In this document: positions 21,635-30,598 of the stretch, in pieces | How the letters are laid out: every line of letters begins with the position of its first letter | Position numbering within the stretch: the first letter of the stretch is position 1 | IMG/VR virus record: IMGVR_UViG_3300027971_000062 | Coordinates: 1-55,007 of that record | Source of the DNA: a virus | Strand: one strand, 5' to 3' | DNA length: 55,007 nt | Program-made: the position numbers and the translations under genes | The notes under the pieces: model-generated | The model's database searches: none | The model's input: only the letters and a program-made list of their open reading frames with translations | What the model was told of the DNA's origin: nothing

Positions 21635-23671
21635 ATGAGCAACCTCTTCCTCAACATCCCTGTTCCCGCCGGTAACGGCACGGGCGCCGCCGTCGAGACC
21701 TCGCAGATGGCGAGCACGAAGACGATCGTGTGCGGTGGACCGTTCGTCGCGACGGTCAACCTCGAGATCAGCAACGACGCTGGCGCCGCTGTCTGGGCAC
21801 CGCTGGCGACGTTCCAGCGGTCGGGCAACGTCACCGTGTCCGTGTCCGCGCGCTTCATGCGAGCGCGCGTGTCGGACTACAAGAGCGGCGTCGCGAACAT
21901 CGACGTGGGCGCTGCCGTGATCGGTGACGCTAGCTTCGTGCTGCTCCCGGGTAACGGCACCGCGGTTGATATCTCCGCTGCGCCGCTGCTCAAGACGGTG
22001 ATCGCTCCGAGCTCGTTCGCGGGCAACGTCGAGATCAGTGGCGACGGCGTCAGCTACGCGCAGATCTGGTCGTTCCAGGACGGCGGGCAGCAGAGTCGCG
22101 AGGTTGTGGGCAAGTTCGCGCGCGTCGCCGGCAGCGGCGAGGACGTTTACCTCGGAGCGACGACGGACGACACGGCGGGCGCCGAGCCCCCGCAGCCGCC
22201 GTTCATCCCCAGCGAGATCTTCATCTACGCGCGGATCACGGGCGACGACGCCACGGGCACCGGCTCGCTGACCAACCCGTACAAGACGATCGAGCGCGCG
22301 GTGCGCGACGTGCCGACCCTGGTTCCGGCTGGCGTGACCTACCACGTCGATGGCACCGGCACGGGCGTTCAGACGCTGCCCGAAATGTACGAGTTCCCGG
22401 TGTTCGTCACGACGGAGTCGATCGGTGACTTCGCGTTCGACGAGGAGTTTTTCTACTACTACGGGGCGGTCAATATCACGGCCGATCCCCGACTCGCGAC
22501 CGGCGTCACGGGCATCACGACGATCCCGGCTGCGGGCGCGGTCATCACCACGCCCACCGCATCGACCGGCCTCAAGGCGATCCAGTCGCCGGGCGCGGGG
22601 TGGACCCCGGGTCAGCTCAAGGGCAAGTTCGTGATCGGCGCCGGGCTCGCCACCGAGCACTGCGTCGTCTGGAACAACACGGCAGACACGATCTACATCA
22701 CGAAGACGAGCGTGCCGACGTTCCCGATCCGCATCATGGAGTGTTCCGCCGAGCTCCAGGCGACGAAGGATCCGGCCCGGCTGCACCGGGGCGCGGTCAA
22801 CCTGATCAACTCGATGGCGGTTCTCGGCGGGCTCAAGATCTCCTCGACGCTGCCGCCCGATGGCGCCTTTGCCAACTGGGGCCTTCAGGTCGGTGGCACC
22901 ACGCCTCCCGTCGGCCTGATGCTCTGCGATCTGCCCGGGTGCGGCCTCGTCGGTGAGTCGTGGATTCGCGCGCGAGCGTGCTACCTGCCGGGCATCCTGT
23001 TCGCGATGGCGCCGCTGTCGTGGACCTCGTGCTTCGTCAATGAGTCGATCGTCGTCGGCGGAACCACGCAGCTCACGGTGTGGGGCGCACGTGGCCTCGA
23101 CAGCCTCATCAAGAGCTGCGTCATCCGGCGCACCACGCCGCTGTTTTTCCGCGACCTGTTCGATCAGTTCAACGGCGGGACCGTCGGGCTGCTCGACGTG
23201 ATGAATACGCAGTTCATCGACATGCTCCCCAACTTCACGCCGCCGACCGCGAACGACATGGAGGGGCCGGTCAACAGCGCCATCTACTGGACGGGCGGGC
23301 AACTCTATCTGATGGGCGTGGACATCGCCAACACGTCGGCGGTCGCCCCCCTGGCCGGCGCGACCAACGCCGCGATCACCGTGACGGGCAACGGCTCAGA
23401 TCTGCACCTCCGCAGCGTCACGAGCAGCGGCAATCTGTACCCCGGCGTCGGCGTCTCCGCGACCGACGGCGGATACTGCGAGCAGAACGACGTGCCCTAC
23501 CAGCCCGGCGTCCCGGTCGGCCCGCCGACGACGATTGTCGGCACGCTCGGCGCGTTCAAGTCGGGCAACCTGGGCATCCAGGCTGCTTGGCCGGCGACGA
23601 CGTTCCCGACGGCAGGCTCCAACTTCTCCGACTTCGTCACCCAGGGCACGCGCGTCTTCCGCGTTTCCTGA
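21635..23671 (+). CDS. Spike protein paralogue with beta-helix domain (678 aa)
   Basis: It shares the doubled anchor domain (residues 1-175) with 20299-21618. From about residue 190 a beta-helix-type region begins with SEIFIYARITGDDATGTGSL and NPYKTIERAV, the opening typical of right-handed parallel beta-helices of polysaccharide-binding or -degrading tailspikes. Asn/Gly-rich turns continue to about 620. This is a candidate depolymerase or glycan-binding spike. Catalytic residues cannot be assigned by eye. Confidence 0.8.
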   Translation: MSNLFLNIPVPAGNGTGAAVETSQMASTKTIVCGGPFVATVNLEISNDAGAAVWAPLATFQRSGNVTVSVSARFMRARVSDYKSGVANIDVGAAVIGDASFVLLPGNGTAVDISAAPLLKTVIAPSSFAGNVEISGDGVSYAQIWSFQDGGQQSREVVGKFARVAGSGEDVYLGATTDDTAGAEPPQPPFIPSEIFIYARITGDDATGTGSLTNPYKTIERAVRDVPTLVPAGVTYHVDGTGTGVQTLPEMYEFPVFVTTESIGDFAFDEEFFYYYGAVNITADPRLATGVTGITTIPAAGAVITTPTASTGLKAIQSPGAGWTPGQLKGKFVIGAGLATEHCVVWNNTADTIYITKTSVPTFPIRIMECSAELQATKDPARLHRGAVNLINSMAVLGGLKISSTLPPDGAFANWGLQVGGTTPPVGLMLCDLPGCGLVGESWIRARACYLPGILFAMAPLSWTSCFVNESIVVGGTTQLTVWGARGLDSLIKSCVIRRTTPLFFRDLFDQFNGGTVGLLDVMNTQFIDMLPNFTPPTANDMEGPVNSAIYWTGGQLYLMGVDIANTSAVAPLAGATNAAITVTGNGSDLHLRSVTSSGNLYPGVGVSATDGGYCEQNDVPYQPGVPVGPPTTIVGTLGAFKSGNLGIQAAWPATTFPTAGSNFSDFVTQGTRVFRVS

Positions 23672-23710
23672 TCTCACGCACCCTCAACCTCACCCTCAGG
23701 AGTAACGATC

Positions 23711-23932
23711 ATGGCACGCAATATCGAACCCGCGATTCACAAGGCCGTCACCGCCAAGCTGCGCGAGCGTGGCCTGTCCACGCAGGCGGCTGACGCTGCC
23801 GCTGCCGCGCATGCCGCTGCCGCGCTTGAAGAGTTCAAGGCTTCGCTCGGCGCACAGGTGGTTCCGTCCGAGGCCGCTTACGAGCGCGCATTCGAGGCGG
23901 TCGTGCAGTTTGCCGCGTTGCTGAAGCTCTAA
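23711..23932 (+). CDS. 73-aa Ala-rich helical protein
   Basis: AGGAG stands upstream of the ATG. The protein is helical (LSTQAADAAAAAHAAAALEE) and ends in FAALLKL. It sits between the spike and the endolysin. No membrane segment long enough is evident. Function unknown. Confidence 0.6.
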   Translation: MARNIEPAIHKAVTAKLRERGLSTQAADAAAAAHAAAALEEFKASLGAQVVPSEAAYERAFEAVVQFAALLKL

Positions 23933-23965
23933 GCTCGCGCTCGGCGCATGCCGAGGGGGGAGCCA

Positions 23966-23981
23966 GTGGTAACCTCTCGGC
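23966..23981 (+). promoter_or_regulatory. Extended -10 promoter of the endolysin gene
   Basis: TGGTAACCT with TAACCT at 23970-23975, six bases before ATG 23982. The gene lacks a Shine-Dalgarno sequence, consistent with leaderless initiation. Confidence 0.55.
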
Positions 23982-24788
23982 ATGTCCAAGGCTGACGACT
24001 ACAACGCTAGCGAGCTGGCCGCGGGCCGCATTACCCCGGCGCATGTCACCGTGTTGACGCGCCGGTTCCAGGCCGCTTACCCCGATCTAACCGCCGACGG
24101 GATGTGCGGGCCTGCGACTCGCGCTAAGATCGAGGAAGTGGCCAAGCTCGACACCCTCACCGTTGCTGCCTCGCAGGCGCTCGCCAACGCCGACGCCGAG
24201 TGGCGGCAGGACATCTACGACCCTGCGACCAGCGACAAGTCAGCGGACGCTGATCGGTGTCGGGGCGCGATCGACGGCATGATCCAGAAGGGGCTGCTCT
24301 GGACCTGGGAGCCTCCCTACGCCGGGGACGGCAGCTTTGAGTGGTGCGGGGCGTTCCTGGCGTCGGCGTGGATCGCGGTCAAGGCGTCGCTGCGCCAGAC
24401 CTACTACGCCTCGACCTACCGGCTCGATCGTTACGCGAGGTACCTGCCGGTCAACGACAAGCCGAACCCCAAGCCGGCGACGGGCCCGTACCGGATGATC
24501 GTGGACCTCGACGAGAGCTCGACCTCGGCCAGCCTCACCTTCGGCGTGCAGACGGGTGACATCCTGCTTATTGGACCCAAGCCGGGCTACGGCGCGCACA
24601 TCTGCTTCGTCGAGGGCTTCGACGCCGCGACCAGCATGTTCCTGACGGTCGAGGGCAACGGCACGGGCCTCGGCCCGAACGGCGAGCGTCAACAGGGCGT
24701 CGTGCGCGCCCGGCGTTCGCTCGGCGGCGTCAAGGGCTCCTGGTGCGCGCGGCGGCTGATCCGCATCGCGCCCAGCGACCTGGCCTAG
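23982..24788 (+). CDS. Peptidoglycan-binding + CHAP-type endolysin/amidase
   Basis: 268 aa. Residues 18-52 match a peptidoglycan-binding repeat (VTVLTRRFQAAYPDLTADGM then CGPATRAKIEE). The C-terminal domain has the CHAP/NlpC-P60 arrangement: FEWCGAFLASAW (C122 nucleophile), GYGAHICFVEGF (H206) and TVEGNGTG (E224/N226). It should cleave peptidoglycan amide or peptide bonds during lysis. No signal peptide or membrane segment, so export would need a holin. The 3' end overlaps the convergent gene by four bases. Confidence 0.85.
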   Translation: MSKADDYNASELAAGRITPAHVTVLTRRFQAAYPDLTADGMCGPATRAKIEEVAKLDTLTVAASQALANADAEWRQDIYDPATSDKSADADRCRGAIDGMIQKGLLWTWEPPYAGDGSFEWCGAFLASAWIAVKASLRQTYYASTYRLDRYARYLPVNDKPNPKPATGPYRMIVDLDESSTSASLTFGVQTGDILLIGPKPGYGAHICFVEGFDAATSMFLTVEGNGTGLGPNGERQQGVVRARRSLGGVKGSWCARRLIRIAPSDLA

Positions 24789-25120
24789 TGGCCGAGGATG
24801 ATCGGCCCGCCGTTGCGGACGGGCTTGACGAGCTGGTCGGGTAGATCCTTGCCGACGACGACGGTCTCCACGTCGTCCGCGGTGAAGTAGTGGTAGGCGA
24901 CGAGGACGCGCTTATCAGGGGTCTGCGCGATGGCGCCGAGGACGAACATGGCCCCGTGCGTGGTCAGGACGCCGGCCATCTGGTAGCCGCTCTTGAGGAC
25001 GACCTGGCAGTCAAGGTAGCGGCGGTTCTCATCGACGGGGGCGTCGGCGCGCAGGGACTTGACGACGGGATTGTCGATCTCGGGGGCGTTGGCGAGCAAG
25101 GTAGCGAGCAACTTGTTCAT
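24785..25120 (-). CDS. Small protein downstream of the glycosyltransferase
   Basis: 111 aa. The ATG overlaps the glycosyltransferase stop (ATGA). Mixed alpha/beta with TTHGAMFVLGAIAQTPDKRV and KPVRNGGPIILGH. No motif recognised. Probably co-translated with the upstream gene. Confidence 0.6.
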   Translation of the reverse strand: MNKLLATLLANAPEIDNPVVKSLRADAPVDENRRYLDCQVVLKSGYQMAGVLTTHGAMFVLGAIAQTPDKRVLVAYHYFTADDVETVVVGKDLPDQLVKPVRNGGPIILGH

Positions 25121-26265
25121 GAGTTCTCCAGCACGTTCAGGACTTGTTGTTCGACCGCGGCGTAGCTGAATCGCGACGCGGGGTCGTAGTCGAGGGTGAT
25201 TGAGCGCGTGCGCGCCTCGTAGGCAGCTCGCATCGCATCGGCCAGCGAGGACAGGTTAGGCTCGAGCCACAGCGAGCGCGCGGACAGACCCTGGGCGCCG
25301 AGCGTGCGAACGGTGACCTCGCCGGCCTCGGAGTGGGCCATGGTGACATCGACCTGGGCGGGCGACTCCCAGCCGTCGATCAGGTCAGCGGTTGTGTCGA
25401 TCAGGAACTCGTCGCTTCCCAGCCCGTACTGGGTGATGACGTGCCGACCGGCGAGCAACGCATCGAACGCGGGCAGGTTCCACGCCTCGCCCCGGGCGGC
25501 TGACACGAAGCAGTCGCCCTCGAGGTGCAGGCGGGCGACCTCCTCGTCTGTCAGCGTGACGTTGCTCAACCGGATCGCGGGCAGCTCGGACTGCTCGAGC
25601 CCGCATGCTGCGAGCGCGGCGACGAAGGTGTCCCTCGACACTCCTGGGCTATGGAGCACGAGCTCGACCTGATCTCGAGCGGTGAAGGCGTAGGCGAACG
25701 CGCGGATCAGCCCCTGGGGGTTCTTGCGTGCCGTCCACGCGCCGACCCAATAGAACCTATAGAACCTATTTCCCCTATAACCCTGGTCGTCGCCGCCAGC
25801 CAGGAACCGCTCGTACCCGTGTGGGATGACGAAGGTGCGGCGCTCGGCAGACGACCTGTCCCCGGCGCTCGCGTGCAGACCATTGGACGCAAACGCCAGC
25901 GCGCAGGGGCGACTCGGCGCCCAAAGCTGGTCGAACCGCTCGTACAGGGGGTGAACCACCTCAAGCGGTGCCGTCAGGGCTTCCCAGGTCGTGTAGGCAA
26001 CGAGCTTGGGACCGCGGCCCCGGTGGAGGTTCTCGATCTCCAGAACGCGATGGCAGTCCCGTGGCAGCGTGTGAACGATGACAGCGTCCGGTTCCTGCCC
26101 GTGGTCCTCAAAGTGCTCTGAGAGCTCGCCAGGCTCAATGGCGGGCTGGCCCAAGGGTCGGAGGTGGAGCCGGTGACCGGCGCCGGCCAGGGCACGGGCG
26201 AGGTGGCGGGCGGCTACCCCGTAGCCGGTTCGATGCAGGAAATGCCCGTAGTATCGGAGATTCAC
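25117..26265 (-). CDS. GT4-like glycosyltransferase
   Basis: 382 aa from a GTG coupled to the upstream stop. RYYGHFLHRTGYGVAARHLA (acceptor-side N-terminal Rossmann half, Gly-rich loop), VIPHGYERF, a strand with WVGAWTARKNPQGLIRAFAY and the donor-side block CFVSAARGEAWNLPAFDALL (family-4 E-x7-E-type region) indicate a retaining GT-B enzyme. Substrates could be viral DNA bases, virion proteins or host surface glycans. The other glycosyltransferase here (38064) is of a different fold. Confidence 0.8.
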   Translation of the reverse strand: MNLRYYGHFLHRTGYGVAARHLARALAGAGHRLHLRPLGQPAIEPGELSEHFEDHGQEPDAVIVHTLPRDCHRVLEIENLHRGRGPKLVAYTTWEALTAPLEVVHPLYERFDQLWAPSRPCALAFASNGLHASAGDRSSAERRTFVIPHGYERFLAGGDDQGYRGNRFYRFYWVGAWTARKNPQGLIRAFAYAFTARDQVELVLHSPGVSRDTFVAALAACGLEQSELPAIRLSNVTLTDEEVARLHLEGDCFVSAARGEAWNLPAFDALLAGRHVITQYGLGSDEFLIDTTADLIDGWESPAQVDVTMAHSEAGEVTVRTLGAQGLSARSLWLEPNLSSLADAMRAAYEARTRSITLDYDPASRFSYAAVEQQVLNVLENS

Positions 26266-26693
26266 GGGGTTAGGCCGATCGACGCCGCGGAGGCGACCGG
26301 CAGGATGCGCCCCGTAGCAAACTCGAGGGCTCTGGACGCGACCATGTCGAGCGCGAACGTCTCCCCGTAGAGGTCGATCGCAGAGGTGATCGCCTCCGCC
26401 GAGGCGACTGGCGTCCAGTGGGCGCTCGCGAGCAGGAGCAGGTTCCGCATGCCAGGCGTGTAGCAGCGGTGCCAGTCCGAGACCTCACCGCACACCGCGT
26501 TGACGCACACGCCGATCATGGGCGTCAGGACGAGCCGACCGTGGCGGCTCCACCCGCTCTGCGGATGCAGGTCCGCGTAGCGCGTCGTCACCAGGAGGAC
26601 CGGCAGGCCCGTTGCCACCAGCAGATCGCAGTACGCCAGCGCAGCCAGGCCGAGGTCTGTATCGTCGGTGCGCGCGAAGTACCGGATGTACAC
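26262..26693 (-). CDS. Protein coupled to the glycosyltransferase
   Basis: 143 aa from a GTG at 26693; the open frame upstream overlaps the next gene and is not used. A Rossmann-like start (YCDLLVATGLPVLLVTTRYA) and conserved-looking YTPGMRNLLLLASAHW suggest a sugar-related or glycosyltransferase-like fragment. Family not recognised. Confidence 0.55.
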   Translation of the reverse strand: MYIRYFARTDDTDLGLAALAYCDLLVATGLPVLLVTTRYADLHPQSGWSRHGRLVLTPMIGVCVNAVCGEVSDWHRCYTPGMRNLLLLASAHWTPVASAEAITSAIDLYGETFALDMVASRALEFATGRILPVASAASIGLTP

Positions 26694-26731
26694 GGCGCGA
26701 ACATGCGACGGCGCGGTCGCCGCGTCAACCG

Positions 26732-27094
26732 CTACGCGAACTGCGCGTTGTACGCGACCAGGACGCTCGACGGGCCGGTCGTCGCCTGCGTCGTCGTGAT
26801 CAGACCCTGCGTCAGGAGCTGCGAGGTCATCCAGCAGACACGATAGACGGTGTCCACCGACTCGATCAGATCCTGGTAGGACACGCTCGTCGCCGGCATC
26901 TGCGCGGCCAGCGCGGCCAGGATCGTCAGCCAATTGCTCACGGGGTGAGAATAGTCGAGCTGCTCAGGGAACTGCTCGATGCACGTCTGCCAGAACGCAG
27001 TCATCGAGGACTTCAGATCGTTGCCCTGCCACTTGCTGTACAGGTTCTGCCAGGCGAGGGCGGCGGCGCTCGGGAGGCTTGCGGCGACAGTCAT
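26732..27094 (-). CDS. Small helical protein next to a virion candidate
   Basis: 120 aa. Helical and Ala/Gln/Trp-rich (AWQNLYSKWQGNDLKSSMTA). Starts three bases from the stop of the beta-rich protein at 27097-27933. Possibly a minor virion or assembly protein by position only. Confidence 0.6.
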   Translation of the reverse strand: MTVAASLPSAAALAWQNLYSKWQGNDLKSSMTAFWQTCIEQFPEQLDYSHPVSNWLTILAALAAQMPATSVSYQDLIESVDTVYRVCWMTSQLLTQGLITTTQATTGPSSVLVAYNAQFA

Positions 27095-27096
27095 AA

Positions 27097-27933
27097 TTAC
27101 CTCGCACAGTCGCTGACGGTGATCTTGGCAGGGCAGGGAGATCCAGGGAGTAAACCTGGCCCAACGCGCTGCGTCTGGATCAGCAAGTAGTCGAACATGC
27201 CGTCATTCTCCGCGGTGATGATCTTGATCGTCTGCGCGTTCGACGCGAGCGGCGTCTTGGCTCGGATCGTCGTCACCTGATGCGTCTGCTGATTCGCGGG
27301 AGTTGCCACGCTGTACGCGAAGTTGACCCCGTAGATCGCCAAGTCGATCGAAGTCGGGTCGGTCAGGTCGGTGCGGTTGGTGACCTCGATGAACGCATAG
27401 CGGCGTCCGTAGTACGGGATCATCAGATTGCCCTGCGCGTTAGGCTGCACGGGCGCCTCGAGCGTCTGGAACAGGTAGGTCCGATCGCTGCGACCCGTCG
27501 AGAGGGACGGCACAGGCGTGAAATATTGGAGCACGTCGAGCTGCGGCGGGATAATCTGCAGGGTGTCGAAGGTTAGTGGACTGTCGTTCCAGAGCGGCGG
27601 CTTGAACGACGGATCGTAGAGTACCTCGGGCCAGATCAGGATCCGCCCAGGCCGCGCCCCGGGCATGTACTGCACCTCGTTCCGCGCCGCAACCACGCCC
27701 ACCAGCGACCGCGATGGGCCGATGATTGCGCGGTTCACGAACGTCGGCCCCCGCTGATCGTCGAAGTAGGCGATGTTCACGCGATCCACGTCGGAGTCAG
27801 GGCCGATCGCAAACGCCTGCGCGCCCTGCGCGGACTCGTAGATATCTCCCGGGCTCGACAGCGGCGTGTTGAGGCGGAAGAACGTGTAGCCGTTGAGGGC
27901 GTACTGGTCGCTATTCGGCTGCGGATAGGCCAT
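27097..27933 (-). CDS. Beta-rich protein, virion-structural candidate
   Basis: 278 aa. No membrane segment. Rich in Pro, Asn and aromatics with many short strands (YGRRYAFIEVTNRTDLTDPT, TIKIITAENDGMFDYLLIQT). CGGAG stands seven bases before the ATG. Style and composition resemble the capsid candidates at 1565 and 2309. It could be a third shell, penton or vertex component. No homology recognised. Confidence 0.7.
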   Translation of the reverse strand: MAYPQPNSDQYALNGYTFFRLNTPLSSPGDIYESAQGAQAFAIGPDSDVDRVNIAYFDDQRGPTFVNRAIIGPSRSLVGVVAARNEVQYMPGARPGRILIWPEVLYDPSFKPPLWNDSPLTFDTLQIIPPQLDVLQYFTPVPSLSTGRSDRTYLFQTLEAPVQPNAQGNLMIPYYGRRYAFIEVTNRTDLTDPTSIDLAIYGVNFAYSVATPANQQTHQVTTIRAKTPLASNAQTIKIITAENDGMFDYLLIQTQRVGPGLLPGSPCPAKITVSDCAR

Positions 27934-27948
27934 GCGAGCTCCGGTGTA

Positions 27949-28224
27949 TCACATCCGCCCGACGCGCGAGCGGATGGCGGGGAAGGCGATGAAGCCGAGC
28001 TTGACCGCTGCAAAGAGCGCGCTCGCCGCGCCGATCCACAGCGCCGTGCGACGGTTCCTGGCGTCCTCTTCGATGACTGCGAGGATCTTCTTGGTTCGCT
28101 CGTTGACCTCGGTCAGGTCCACCGTCGCGGCAACCTCGGCGGGCGAGGCCGGCGCGGCTTCGCCCAGGCTCCCGGCAAACGGGGCCTGCGCGAACACGCC
28201 GTTGCGAACGAGCAGTCTGCTCAC
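27949..28224 (-). CDS. Small membrane protein with coiled-coil start
   Basis: 91 aa from a GTG overlapping the upstream stop. A helical stretch (NERTKKILAVIEEDARNRRT) leads into a hydrophobic C-terminal helix (ALWIGAASALFAAVKLGFIA) and a basic end (RSRVGRM). Another tail-anchored protein in a run of four. Confidence 0.65.
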   Translation of the reverse strand: MSRLLVRNGVFAQAPFAGSLGEAAPASPAEVAATVDLTEVNERTKKILAVIEEDARNRRTALWIGAASALFAAVKLGFIAFPAIRSRVGRM

Positions 28225-28562
28225 TTGCTCCTCAGAAGAAACCACAGCAAAACGGCGGCACCGATGGCGACCGGAATGGTCGGGAACGTCGATGCGCTCT
28301 GACTTGGCTGCTTCGACAGCAAGCTCGCGACCACCGATGCGTTGCGGCTGTTCCTCGCCGCCGACAGCTTGTCGAGCCATGCTTTCTGCTCGCCTGGTCC
28401 GCTGAACACCACCACGCGACCACCACTGGGAACCTGCATCGGACCGAGGACCGACTTGTTGTACTCCTCCAGCGTGTTGATCGGTTTGCCGTCCACGTCG
28501 TGAGCGACCCCGGTTGAGGTCGGAATGCCGTCGGCCCCGACGACTGTGTAGTACAAGCTCAT
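28221..28562 (-). CDS. Tail-anchored small membrane protein
   Basis: 113 aa, GGAAAG before the ATG. A soluble N-terminal 85 residues (VGADGIPTSTGVAHDVDGKP) and one C-terminal helix (PVAIGAAVLLWFLL) followed by RSK. No family recognised. Confidence 0.65.
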   Translation of the reverse strand: MSLYYTVVGADGIPTSTGVAHDVDGKPINTLEEYNKSVLGPMQVPSGGRVVVFSGPGEQKAWLDKLSAARNSRNASVVASLLSKQPSQSASTFPTIPVAIGAAVLLWFLLRSK

Positions 28563-28563
28563 G

Positions 28564-29001
28564 CTATTTCTTTCCGAGGTACCAGATCAGCCCGACAGCG
28601 CCGACGGCTGCAAGGAGAATCTGCGTCGTAGACATGCCCTTGACCACGTCCTTGCCGGATGCAGCCGCCGCCGCCGCCGCGCGCTTGGGTCGCAGCCCGC
28701 CACCAGTCGAGACGACGGCGGGTGGCGTGGCGTAGGGATCAAGCGGCTTGCGCGGGTCGGGGCCGCATCGGCCAGGTCCGAGCAGCACTTCGCCAGGACG
28801 AGCGCACTCCTCGGCAAACTCGATGTCGTCACCAAGCGTCGAGCCGGCCAAGCTCCCCAGCGTGCGCGCCAGGCCCTGCGACTCGAGGCCGGCGAGGGCG
28901 CGCTCGGAGAGCGGCACGTCCACGCGCCTAGGGTCCACCACGGGGGCGCCGCGCATGACGCGCGGCACGCTCTGAACGCCTGCCATGACGTGTCGCATCA
29001 C
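28564..29001 (-). CDS. Tail-anchored membrane protein
   Basis: 145 aa from a GTG coupled to the upstream stop; an ATG follows immediately and another five codons later. The middle has a Cys/Pro segment (LLGPGRCGPDPRKPLDPY) and an Ala tract. One C-terminal helix (TQILLAAVGAVGLIWYL) precedes GKK. Matches the topology of its neighbours. Confidence 0.65.
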   Translation of the reverse strand: MMRHVMAGVQSVPRVMRGAPVVDPRRVDVPLSERALAGLESQGLARTLGSLAGSTLGDDIEFAEECARPGEVLLGPGRCGPDPRKPLDPYATPPAVVSTGGGLRPKRAAAAAAASGKDVVKGMSTTQILLAAVGAVGLIWYLGKK

Positions 29002-29624
29002 GAGAACAACCCCAGGTCAGAGTTATCGAGCTGCAAGTCGCTGTTGTCGAGGAGGTCGCTGATCTGCGACTCCTCCGGATCTGGTGTCGGTGGCGGGCTC
29101 GCCTGGGCCGACGGCACCTCGACCTTGCCCTTGTAGCTGCCGGCGTCGTAGGCGTCGTTGTAGCGATACCACTCGCTGGCAGTCGTCGGCGTAAACCCGA
29201 CGGGCACCGGAGCCTCCGCGGCAATCTGCTGGGTCGCCACGGGACGCGAGGCCGGCGCCGGGAGTGCGGTGGGTAGGGGCTCGCCAATCAGCTTGCTCAG
29301 ACCCGGCAGGTAGAGCTGGAGCAGCGACTGCGCCGCCGCAAGGCCGGTCCCGATCACGATCGGATGGTGATACTTGGCGAGAGCCTTGACGCGGTGAGCT
29401 CCGAGCCATGCAGCCGCGAACGTGCCGACCGCCGCGATGGCGCCCGCATGCTTGACCATGCTCGGGTAGCGACGAGCGATCTGAGAGGTGACCATCCGCG
29501 TTGCGACACGCGACGCCACGAACGCCGCGAAGCCAGGCAGCATGTACTCGACCACGTCCGTCGCCAGCGGCGGGTTGCGCTTGGGCTCGCCATGACGAGC
29601 GCGGAAACGTGCCAACTTGCTCAC
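28998..29624 (-). CDS. NP-motif membrane protein, possible paralogue of the 250-1461 C-terminal domain
   Basis: 208 aa from a GTG; TACTGT lies seven bases upstream, suggesting a leaderless transcript. A basic N-terminus ending in PKRNPP (NP motif, about residues 17-18) is followed by an Ala/Val/Met-rich domain with several hydrophobic helices (residues 25-110). Its order of segments (YPSMVKHAGAIAAVGTFAAA, PIVIGTGLAAAQSLLQLYLP) resembles the hydrophobic half of the protein at 250-1461 (ADMLV-type helix, then SIMVGLGVNLIVDTLSAALP). The acidic C-terminus repeats DNSDLQLDNSDLGLF. Confidence 0.7.
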   Translation of the reverse strand: MSKLARFRARHGEPKRNPPLATDVVEYMLPGFAAFVASRVATRMVTSQIARRYPSMVKHAGAIAAVGTFAAAWLGAHRVKALAKYHHPIVIGTGLAAAQSLLQLYLPGLSKLIGEPLPTALPAPASRPVATQQIAAEAPVPVGFTPTTASEWYRYNDAYDAGSYKGKVEVPSAQASPPPTPDPEESQISDLLDNSDLQLDNSDLGLFS

Positions 29625-29673
29625 GGGCTTGACAGTACCCCCCGGGGGCGGCGGGGGTCAACCGACCCGTGGC

Positions 29674-30573
29674 TTACGGCAACTTCTCGTCAGCGACCGG
29701 CGCCGTCTCGCACAGCCCCCAGCGCATGCAGCCGCCTCGAGGTGGCGGCGGGAACAGAGGGGTCTGCCTCCCTCCGCGGTCGGTTCTGGCCCACGCGACG
29801 ACCGCGTCAATGCCCGTGAACCCCCTGCCGATCGTCTGAAAGAAGGTCGCGTCAGTGTTCTCGTAGGGCTTCTCTCGCGTGAGATTTTTCTCGGCTCTCA
29901 GGGCGCTGATCTCTCGTTCGGCCTCGCGCAGCAGCTCAACCCTGTCGGGCCTGACTTCGGCCATGCGACGGATGCCCTCCTTGTTCTCGAAAATGCACGG
30001 GAAGCAACCAACGCGGTCGAAGCCCAGGTGATAGAGCGGATTCATCGGCATGCCGTGCCGCTTGTGGATTTCGATGACGTCGGCAACCGACCAGCGAATC
30101 AGGGGGCGCCACAGGTATCCTCCCCATGAACGAGCTCCAGCCGGCTCGTCCTCCCACTCCAGCGCATTTGCTCTCGACGCGCTCTCGTCGGCTCGCACGC
30201 CCATGGCGCTGATCGTCTCGATGCCCGTCTGCTCGATGAGGCGATCATGGTACGCACGAAGAGGGACGAGCTTGAGCTCGCGCGTACACCAGCGTGTCAC
30301 GCGACCAGGAAACCCAGCGCGATGTCGAGCGCGCCCCAGCATTCCTCCCTCGGCGCCAACCACGTCGATCGTGATGCCTAGCTTGACGCGAAGCAGGTCG
30401 AGGTAGGCGTAGGTTTCGGGCGCTTCCCACTGGGTGTCCGCGAACACGTAGCGCGCCGGAATGTCGGCCTCGCGCAGAGCCAGGATCAGTGCGGTCGAGT
30501 CCTTGCCGCCGCTGACCGAGGCCACGACGGTTAGACCAACTCCCTCCTCGGGGATCTTCAGCATGTCACGCAT
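29674..30573 (-). CDS. PAPS-reductase/PP-loop ATPase-like protein
   Basis: 299 aa with AAGGGGA before the ATG. SVSGGKDSTALIL (residues 20-31) is the PP-loop of the adenine-nucleotide alpha-hydrolase superfamily. WCTRELKLVPL and GCFPCIF contain Cys that in PAPS-reductase/DndC-like relatives bind an Fe-S cluster or carry out chemistry. Phages often carry such genes; proposed roles are sulfur transfer to DNA or RNA and base modification. With queE and dpdA-like genes present, a role in nucleic-acid modification is reasonable but not shown. Confidence 0.75.
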   Translation of the reverse strand: MRDMLKIPEEGVGLTVVASVSGGKDSTALILALREADIPARYVFADTQWEAPETYAYLDLLRVKLGITIDVVGAEGGMLGRARHRAGFPGRVTRWCTRELKLVPLRAYHDRLIEQTGIETISAMGVRADESASRANALEWEDEPAGARSWGGYLWRPLIRWSVADVIEIHKRHGMPMNPLYHLGFDRVGCFPCIFENKEGIRRMAEVRPDRVELLREAEREISALRAEKNLTREKPYENTDATFFQTIGRGFTGIDAVVAWARTDRGGRQTPLFPPPPRGGCMRWGLCETAPVADEKLP

Positions 30574-30598
30574 TGTGTTCCCCTTGTACTACGAGCCC

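Noticed and set aside
21626-23302. 558-codon minus-strand frame opposite the third spike
   Set aside because: Composition typical of antisense of GC-ending codons; the duplicated anchor domain and beta-helix start are on the plus strand.
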